The position numbers and the translations under genes were made by a program. DNA of 11,619 bases from Clostridium grantii DSM 8605. Its GTDB lineage: Bacteria > Bacillota > Clostridia > Clostridiales > Clostridiaceae. The notes below the pieces were generated by a model that saw only the letters and a list, made by a program, of their open reading frames with translations, did no database searches and was not told the DNA's origin. How positions within the stretch are numbered: position 1 is the first letter of the stretch; each line of letters starts with the position of its first letter. The stretch is taken from NCBI RefSeq assembly GCF_900129965.1, contig NZ_FQXM01000046.1, forward strand, positions 1 to 11,619, in the 5' to 3' direction. Of the stretch, positions 7,160-11,619 are shown in pieces.

Positions 7160-8152
7160 TTATTTGTTATTAATAATACATTCTGCTATTTGAACAGCGT
7201 TTGAAGCTGCACCTTTTCTTATGTTATCAGCTACAACCCACATATTTAAACCATTTTCTAAGCTAAAGTCTCTTCTTATTCTTCCTACGTAAACTTCATC
7301 ATGTCCTTCTGATTCTAATGGAGTTGGGTATATTAATTCATCTAGGTTGTCTCTTACTATTATACCCGGTGAAGTGCTGAAAAGTTCAAATATATCTTTT
7401 AATTCAAATCCGTTTTTAAATTCTACATTAATACTTTCGCTATGACCATAAAAAACAGGAACTCTAACAGCAGTAGCAGTTATTTTTAAAGAATCATCAT
7501 GAAGAATTTTTCTTGTTTCTTCAACCATCTTCATTTCTTCTTTAGTGTATCCATTTTCTAAGAATACATCAATATGAGGAATAACATTACCAGCTATTGG
7601 CTGAGGGAATTTTTCAGGAGCGATGCCCTTTATTCCTTCTTCTAAATCTTTATATCCACCTACACCAGCACCAGAAACAGCTTGATAAGTTGAATAAACT
7701 ATTCTATTAATACCGTATTTTTCATGCAGTGGCTTTAATGCAACTACAGCTTGAATAGTTGAGCAATTTGGATTTGCAATGATTCCTTTGTTCCATAAAA
7801 TATCTTCAGGATTAACTTCAGGTACTACTAATGGAATTTCTGGGTCCATTCTCCAAGCACTACTATTATCAATTGAAACAGCACCATATTGGGCGAAAAT
7901 TGGTGCATATTCTTTACTTGTAGAAGCTCCAGCAGAAAATAAAGCAATATCAATTTTTTTGTTTTTTATGTTATCTTCTTTTAACTCTTCTACAATTATT
8001 TCTTTACCATCATAATTAAGAATTTTACCAGCAGATCTTGAAGATGCATAAAGATATAAATTATCTATAGGAAAGTTTCTTTCCTTAAGCACTTCTAAAA
8101 ATTTTTTTCCAACCATACCAGTAGCCCCAACTACCGCAACATTATAAGTCAT
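7160..8152 (-). CDS. asd: Aspartate-semialdehyde dehydrogenase
   Basis: Makes aspartate semialdehyde from aspartyl phosphate with NADPH, the branch-point substrate for DapA and for homoserine, threonine and methionine synthesis. The 330 residues match the Gram-positive form of the enzyme. The NADP motif GATGMVG lies at 9-15, followed by SSRSAG (38-43); the active-site cysteine is Cys130 in NPNCSTIQ, with SGAGVGG (160-166) and catalytic His237 in YGHSES. The ATG has a strong AGGAGG site 8 nt upstream. It is the first gene of the operon and is preceded by an unusually long leader with a lysine riboswitch, so its expression should fall when lysine is plentiful. Confidence 0.96.
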   Translation of the reverse strand: MTYNVAVVGATGMVGKKFLEVLKERNFPIDNLYLYASSRSAGKILNYDGKEIIVEELKEDNIKNKKIDIALFSAGASTSKEYAPIFAQYGAVSIDNSSAWRMDPEIPLVVPEVNPEDILWNKGIIANPNCSTIQAVVALKPLHEKYGINRIVYSTYQAVSGAGVGGYKDLEEGIKGIAPEKFPQPIAGNVIPHIDVFLENGYTKEEMKMVEETRKILHDDSLKITATAVRVPVFYGHSESINVEFKNGFELKDIFELFSTSPGIIVRDNLDELIYPTPLESEGHDEVYVGRIRRDFSLENGLNMWVVADNIRKGAASNAVQIAECIINNK

Positions 8153-8226
8153 TATTTAGTCCTCCTAAAAATTATATATATTTTAATGCAATAAAAATAA
8201 GTAACAAATGATAATAGTATTAGCTT

Positions 8227-8331
8227 TATAGGTATCCCAGTTCAACTATTAATTTATACATGCTTCAAAACTCCAAAAAGCCGGAGCTTTTGGTACAAGT
8301 ATAAATTAAGTTTCACATTGTGATCCCTATA
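8227..8331 (-). repeat. 105-nt imperfect palindrome in the asd leader
   Basis: The ends TATAGG (8227) and CCTATA (8331) are complementary. The arms match partly for 16 positions and then perfectly for 11 bp (TTAATTTATAC at 8249-8259 with GTATAAATTAA at 8299-8309). In the transcript the centre can fold two ways: AAAAGC-UCCG-GCUUUU, followed by U residues, or CAAAAGCUCC pairing with GGAGUUUUG. It lies downstream of the riboswitch terminator and before asd. It could be a second leader control element, an RNA-stability structure or a small MITE-like repeat; no known class was recognised. Confidence 0.6.
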
Positions 8332-8355
8332 TTACTTTATATTATAAATTAAAAT

Positions 8356-8390
8356 CATTATATAATAAATTATTTTTTTATTATATAATG
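8356..8390. repeat. AT-rich inverted repeat after the riboswitch terminator
   Basis: CATTATATAAT (8356-8366) and its exact complement (8380-8390) form an 11-bp stem with a 13-nt A/T loop, 22 nt downstream of the riboswitch terminator on the transcribed strand. Its strength is low because the stem is almost entirely A-U, and no function can be assigned. Confidence 0.5.
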
Positions 8391-8411
8391 AAGAATAATT
8401 CATTATACGAT

Positions 8412-8445
8412 AAAAAATGCGGAAAGGAACACCTTTGCCGCATTT
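8412..8445 (-). terminator. Riboswitch-controlled intrinsic terminator (expression platform)
   Basis: On the minus strand, AAATGCGG and CCGCATTT (8445-8438 and 8422-8415), with an inner AAAGG/CCTTT helix, form a strong hairpin followed by a run of T (8417-8412). It lies just after the lysine aptamer and about 260 nt before asd. Premature termination here when lysine is bound is the expected mechanism. Confidence 0.85.
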
Positions 8446-8463
8446 AGCTATAGCAAATTGTGC

Positions 8464-8630
8464 ACCTTGTAGCACTCCACTGAGTTAGTGACAGACAGAC
8501 ATATATTATATGCAAGTCCAGAGAATAAGTTTGCAGCTTAACCCCTTCGGCTAATGGTCCTTTCTTTTTAGATCTTAATCTGCCGACTCCCTAAAAATAC
8601 TTTTAACATTAGCGCCTCTACCATGGTAAC
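8464..8630 (-). promoter_or_regulatory. Lysine riboswitch (L-box) aptamer
   Basis: The minus-strand RNA contains the conserved L-box series in order: GGUAGAGGCGC near the 5' end, AGCCGAAGG, a CUGG segment, GCAUAU...AUAUGU arms, CUGUCACU, and GUGGAGUGCUAC at the 3' end. Helices can be traced: P1 from GUAG with CUAC (and ACC with GGU), CUAAUG with CAUUAG, UUUUUAG with CUAAAAA, and CACU with AGUG. Lysine binding to this five-helix aptamer normally favours the downstream terminator. The position ahead of asd-dapA-dapB fits feedback control of lysine synthesis. Exact aptamer limits are approximate. Confidence 0.93.
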
Positions 8631-8663
8631 AAAATTAATAAATATTCACTTTTATTATGGATA

Positions 8664-8692
8664 AGTGTATCATAAAAAAAAATATAATGCAA
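8664..8692 (-). promoter_or_regulatory. Putative sigma-A promoter of the asd-dapA-dapB operon
   Basis: On the minus strand, TTGCAT (8692-8687) and TACACT (8669-8664) are separated by exactly 17 nt and lie about 35 nt before the riboswitch 5' end. The -10 matches the consensus at four of six positions. The location is right, but the elements are imperfect in an AT-rich region. Confidence 0.5.
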
Positions 8693-8817
8693 TGATTTTT
8701 TTGATTAACTGTAAGAGTGATAACAAGTTTTGTATTTAAATAACTATTATAATGAAATGAAATTTAGTATAAAAATCAAAAATAGGGGTAATCTAATAAG
8801 TAATAGGAGTGATGATT

Positions 8818-9078
8818 ATGTCTAATACACCTTTAAAAAAGGTAATTAAATCTAAACTAAAATCAAATAAAGAATTAACTCAATTAGAGCAACTAAGAGA
8901 AAAAGTTAAGTATGAAATTGCAGAAGAATTGGGATTGAGAGACAAAGTTGATGAATTAGGTTGGAGTGCTTTAACAGCTGAGGAAACAGGCAGAATTGGT
9001 GGACTTATGACAAAGAAAAAAAGAGATTTAAATATGCCTAAGAATGCAGAAATTCAAAAGATAGATAGAAAGTTATAA
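8818..9078 (+). CDS. Small acid-soluble spore protein, alpha/beta type
   Basis: An 86-residue DNA-binding spore protein, made in the forespore, that coats and protects spore DNA and is degraded at germination. KYEIAEELG (31-39) contains the germination-protease site, where GPR cuts after the Glu of YEIA. GWSALTAEETGRIGGLMTKK (48-67) matches the second conserved block of the family. It is longer at the lysine-rich N terminus than classical 60-70-residue members and resembles the divergent clostridial and SspF-like forms. GTG 8809, ATG 8812 and ATG 8818 are in frame; the GGAG at 8806-8809 is 8 nt from ATG 8818, the best spacing, so that start is chosen. It is probably monocistronic. A sigma-G promoter is expected but none could be assigned convincingly. 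Confidence 0.88.
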   Translation: MSNTPLKKVIKSKLKSNKELTQLEQLREKVKYEIAEELGLRDKVDELGWSALTAEETGRIGGLMTKKKRDLNMPKNAEIQKIDRKL

Positions 9079-9083
9079 TATAA

Positions 9084-9106
9084 AGAATCAAATAAGCTTG
9101 ATTTTT
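9084..9106 (+). terminator. Weak intrinsic terminator after the spore protein gene
   Basis: AATCAA (9086-9091) pairs with TTGATT (9098-9103) around the loop ATAAGC and runs into T residues. The stem is short and A/T-rich, extended only by G-U and A-U pairs. The position just after the stop codon supports it. Confidence 0.45.
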
Positions 9107-9226
9107 ATAAATATATTACTTATATTTATTTATGAAAGTATATTTAATTGAAAATAAATAGTTAAAAAAATTATTTCATTCAATAATAATATTTTAAACT
9201 TTCATTTAGAAAGTGGGTGGGTTTTA

Positions 9227-9967
9227 GTGAATAGTTATGAGGAATTTGCGACTATTTATGATAATTTAATTCATGGTGATATAGATTATCATAAATGGTC
9301 AAATAAAATTCTTGAAATATGCAAGAGGAAAGGTATTGAATTAAATGATTATCTAGATGTTGCTTGTGGCACAGGAAATTTAACAATTGAGTTGTCCAAA
9401 TATTTCAAAGTCACATGGGGTATAGATTTATCCAGTGATATGCTAATGGAAGCTGAAACGAAATTTCGTGATGCTAGAAAAAAAGCAAAGTTTGTATGTC
9501 AAGATATGACAGATATAAATCTCAATAAACAATTTGATTTGATAACCAGTGCTTTAGATTCAGCTAATTATATTACTGAAGATGAAGGATTAAAAGATTT
9601 TTTTAGTGGAGTTTATGATCATTTAAAAGAGAATGGTTTATTTGTTTTTGATATGAATTCATACTACAAACTTTCAAATATATTAGGAAACAATTTATAT
9701 ACTCATGATAGTGAAGATATTGTTTATATATGGGAAAATGTTTTTGAGGATGAGATTGTGTCTATGTATTTGACTTTCTTCTTGAAAAATGGTGAAGAAT
9801 ACAAAAGATTTGATGAATGTCACACTGAAAGAGCTTACAAAGAAAAAGATGTGGAAGAGATATTAAAGTCTGTTGGATTTAACATAGTCGAAAAGTTGGA
9901 CAACTATAATGAAAAAAAAGTAACAGAAAAAACAGAAAGAATAACTTATATCGTAAGAAAAAATTAA
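9227..9967 (+). CDS. Class I SAM-dependent methyltransferase
   Basis: A 246-residue cytoplasmic methyltransferase of the Methyltransf_11/25 type. Motif I LDVACGTGNL (43-52) binds S-adenosylmethionine; the acidic Asp67 in TWGIDLSS contacts the ribose, CQDMTD (91-96) is the adenine-binding segment, and FDLITSALDSANYI (103-116) is motif IV. The N-terminal YEEFATIYDNL is typical of this subgroup. The acceptor cannot be predicted. The start is GTG at 9227 behind a purine-rich GGGTGGG; no better start is seen. hslO begins 26 nt downstream, so the two are probably co-transcribed, and the pairing recurs in related clostridia as far as I recall, though its meaning is unknown. Confidence 0.85.
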   Translation: MNSYEEFATIYDNLIHGDIDYHKWSNKILEICKRKGIELNDYLDVACGTGNLTIELSKYFKVTWGIDLSSDMLMEAETKFRDARKKAKFVCQDMTDINLNKQFDLITSALDSANYITEDEGLKDFFSGVYDHLKENGLFVFDMNSYYKLSNILGNNLYTHDSEDIVYIWENVFEDEIVSMYLTFFLKNGEEYKRFDECHTERAYKEKDVEEILKSVGFNIVEKLDNYNEKKVTEKTERITYIVRKN

Positions 9968-9993
9968 ATGATTTTAATCAGGGGGTTTTAAGA

Positions 9994-10869
9994 ATGAGTG
10001 ATAAACTTATAAAAGCATTGGCTAAAGATGGTCAAATTAGAATAATAGCAGCTGAAACTACAGAATTGGTTGCAGAAGGTGTTAAAAGACATCAGTGTGC
10101 GCCTACTGCTTCTGCTGCATTGGGAAGAATGTTAACAGCAGGTAGTATAATGGGAGCTATGTTGAAAAGTGAGCAAGATGTTTTAACAATTAAAATGGAT
10201 GGTGGAGGTCCAGCGGAAGGCGTAGTTGTAACTAGTTATTCAGATGCAAGAGTTAAAGGATACATAGGTAATCCAAATGTGGATTTGCCTGCCAATATTA
10301 AAGGAAAATTAGATGTGAGTGGAGCAATAGGCAAAGATGGTGGATTGATTATTATAAGAGATATGGGGTTAAAAGAGCCTTATGTGGGTCAATCACCTAT
10401 AGTTAGCGGTGAAATAGGGGATGATCTGGCTTATTATTATACTGTATCAGAACAAACACCAAGTGCGGTGGGATTAGGTGTGCTTGTAGGTAAAGAACTA
10501 AATGTAATAGTTGCTGGTGGTATAATTATTCAAATGTTGCCTGATGCTGATGAAATGTTGGCAGATATAGTTATGTATAGATTACAAGATTTAGGATCTA
10601 TTACTGGGTTCTTAAAAGAAAAATCTATTTATGATATGCTTAACTTCTTATTTGATGATATGGGTTTAAAAATAGTTGAGGAAATAGTTCCAGAGTTCAA
10701 ATGTGATTGTTCAAGAGAAAAGGTTGAAAAAGCATTAATAAGTATAGGAAAAGCAGAATTGATGGAGATATATGACGAAGGAAAAGAAGAAGAAATAAAA
10801 TGTCATTTCTGTAATGAGTCCTATATTTTTAATCAAGAAGATATTGGAATTCTTTTAAAACAAAGATAG
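9994..10869 (+). CDS. hslO: Hsp33 redox-regulated molecular chaperone
   Basis: A cytoplasmic holdase activated by oxidation: zinc is released, disulfides form and the linker unfolds to bind unfolding proteins. The 291 residues are the family length. The N-terminal core carries the blocks ALGRMLTAG (42-50), TIKMDGGGPAEG (65-76), GYIGNP (89-94) and SEQTPSAVGLGVLV (152-165). The C-terminal zinc switch is complete: CDC (Cys237 and Cys239) and CHFC (Cys270 and Cys273). The ATG has a GGGGG-rich ribosome-binding site. It lies 26 nt after the methyltransferase gene and is followed by a strong terminator, so it ends that transcription unit. Confidence 0.97.
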   Translation: MSDKLIKALAKDGQIRIIAAETTELVAEGVKRHQCAPTASAALGRMLTAGSIMGAMLKSEQDVLTIKMDGGGPAEGVVVTSYSDARVKGYIGNPNVDLPANIKGKLDVSGAIGKDGGLIIIRDMGLKEPYVGQSPIVSGEIGDDLAYYYTVSEQTPSAVGLGVLVGKELNVIVAGGIIIQMLPDADEMLADIVMYRLQDLGSITGFLKEKSIYDMLNFLFDDMGLKIVEEIVPEFKCDCSREKVEKALISIGKAELMEIYDEGKEEEIKCHFCNESYIFNQEDIGILLKQR

Positions 10870-10906
10870 AAACAAAGGTAGTGGATATTTTATGGTTGAT
10901 GGTAAA

Positions 10907-10934
10907 AAAAGCTTTCGCTGTGGCGAAAGCTTTT
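10907..10934 (+). terminator. Intrinsic terminator after hslO
   Basis: GCTTTCGC (10911-10918), loop TGTG and GCGAAAGC (10923-10930) form a perfect 8-bp stem, extended by AAAA/TTTT pairing. It ends with a T-rich run and sits 38 nt after the hslO stop. Confidence 0.9.
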
Positions 10935-11048
10935 GATTTTAAGTAAAATGGAGGAATTCTCTGAAAACAATCTTATGTGTAAACGTAAGCTATATTGATT
11001 AATTCAATGTAATTTTAATTTAAATTCAAATAAAGACATATTTAGATA

Positions 11049-11077
11049 TTGACATTCTCTTTGGAATTTTATATTAT
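11049..11077 (+). promoter_or_regulatory. Upstream promoter of the tRNA cluster (P1)
   Basis: A perfect TTGACA (11049-11054), a 17-nt spacer and TATTAT (11072-11077) form a near-consensus sigma-A promoter, about 130 bp before the first tRNA. The stretch 10935-11048 before it holds no convincing gene. Confidence 0.75.
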
Positions 11078-11160
11078 AGTAATGCGCTACGGAATGAATG
11101 CAAACAAAGTAAAGACTTCTTTGAAAAAAGAAATGTTCTTTAAAATGAGGAAAAAACTTA

Positions 11161-11189
11161 TTGACAAAGATGTTTGAATAATGTATAAT
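11161..11189 (+). promoter_or_regulatory. Proximal promoter of the tRNA cluster (P2)
   Basis: TTGACA (11161-11166), a 17-nt spacer and TATAAT (11184-11189) match the sigma-A consensus perfectly. The predicted start falls about 12 nt before tRNA-Val. Together with the promoter 112 bp upstream it gives the tandem arrangement typical of stable-RNA operons. Confidence 0.9.
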
Positions 11190-11208
11190 TAATTTCGTTA
11201 CTGCACAT

Positions 11209-11284
11209 GGGAGCATAGCTCAGCTGGGAGAGCACCTGCCTTACAAGCAGGGGGTCACAGGTTCGAACCCTGTTGTTCCCACCA
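11209..11284 (+). tRNA. tRNA-Val (anticodon TAC)
   Basis: A complete 76-nt cloverleaf: the acceptor GGGAGCA pairs with TGTTCCC allowing a wobble, the anticodon stem CCTGC/GCAGG holds loop CTTACAA, and the T-loop is GTTCGAA. CCA is encoded. It is the first tRNA after the promoters. Confidence 0.96.
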
Positions 11285-11290
11285 TGAAGT

Positions 11291-11367
11291 GGCCCAGTGG
11301 CTCAGTTGGTTAGAGTGCCGGCCTGTCACGCCGGAGGTCGAGGGTTCGAGTCCCTTCTGGGTCGCCA
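11291..11367 (+). tRNA. tRNA-Asp (anticodon GTC)
   Basis: A 77-nt cloverleaf: acceptor GGCCCAG with CTGGGTC, anticodon stem CCGGC/GCCGG around CTGTCAC, discriminator G73 as in aspartate tRNAs, and encoded CCA. It lies 6 nt after tRNA-Val. Confidence 0.96.
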
Positions 11368-11393
11368 ATTTTATGTTGAAAAAGTATTGATAC

Positions 11394-11469
<76 letters not shown>

Positions 11470-11473
11470 AAAT

Positions 11474-11548
11474 GCGGGAGTGGCTCAGTGGTAGAGCGTC
11501 ACCTTGCCAAGGTGAACGTCGCGAGTTCGAATCTCGTCTTCCGCTCCA
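11474..11548 (+). tRNA. tRNA-Gly (anticodon GCC)
   Basis: A 75-nt cloverleaf: acceptor GCGGGAG with CTTCCGC (allowing a G-T pair), anticodon stem CACC/GGTG around TTGCCAA, discriminator T73, and encoded CCA. It lies 4 nt after tRNA-Phe. Confidence 0.96.
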
Positions 11549-11555
11549 ATAATAG

Positions 11556-11619
11556 GGCGCTATGGCCAAGTGGTAAGGCAGAGGCCTGCAAAGCCTTTAC
11601 CCCCGGTTCAAATCCGGGT
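11556..11619 (+). tRNA. tRNA-Cys (anticodon GCA), 3' end cut by window edge
   Basis: Acceptor 5' strand GGCGCTA, a D-arm, anticodon stem AGGC/GCCT around CTGCAAA, and T-arm CCCGG-TTCAAAT-CCGGG are present. The acceptor 3' strand and CCA lie beyond the window. The cluster evidently continues. Confidence 0.92.

Noticed and set aside
8153..8411. T-box or SAM riboswitch in the asd leader
   Set aside because: Neither the T-box AGGGUGGNACCGCG-type sequence nor SAM-riboswitch core motifs were found; only unclassified inverted repeats are present.
11004..11216. 70-codon minus-strand frame before the tRNA cluster
   Set aside because: It runs antisense through both consensus promoters and into tRNA-Val, has no ribosome-binding support and resembles no protein family.

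Overview
The window is low-GC DNA from an anaerobic spore-former, most likely Clostridium sensu stricto. The evidence is the strong A+T bias, an alpha/beta-type small acid-soluble spore protein, an L-box (lysine riboswitch) ahead of asd-dapA-dapB, Hsp33, and a tRNA cluster with encoded CCA ends. The genus is an inference from style and content; no species is claimed.

Region 1 (1-286) is the end of an IS21-family insertion sequence. It holds the first codons of an istA-like transposase on the minus strand and two tandem copies of the GGGGTCAATATTC-type end repeat, with the element tip near 286. Region 2 (287-5356, plus strand) looks like part of a natural-product locus: an FtsX-type ABC permease that starts abruptly at the IS tip and lacks its first membrane helix, its MacB/LolD-type ATPase, a butirosin-BtrH-like papain-fold acyltransferase, and an Sfp-type phosphopantetheinyl transferase. 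A carrier-protein-based (thiotemplated) product with export is the natural reading, but no carrier protein or activating enzyme lies in the window.

Region 3 (5461-8692, minus strand) is the lysine/diaminopimelate operon asd-dapA-dapB. It has a sigma-A-like promoter, a lysine riboswitch, an intrinsic terminator acting as expression platform, and then about 260 nt of leader with two further inverted repeats. A perfect 16-bp bidirectional terminator separates it from the convergent region 2 genes and encloses the dapB stop codon.

Region 4 (8818-10934, plus strand) carries a spore protein gene, a class I SAM-dependent methyltransferase and hslO (Hsp33), closed by a strong terminator. Region 5 (10935-11619) has two near-consensus promoters followed by tRNA-Val, -Asp, -Phe, -Gly and a tRNA-Cys cut by the window edge.

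The most interesting items are the IS21-truncated exporter/acyltransferase/PPTase module, the doubtful PPTase start codon, and the unexplained 105-nt imperfect palindrome with competing inner hairpins in the asd leader.
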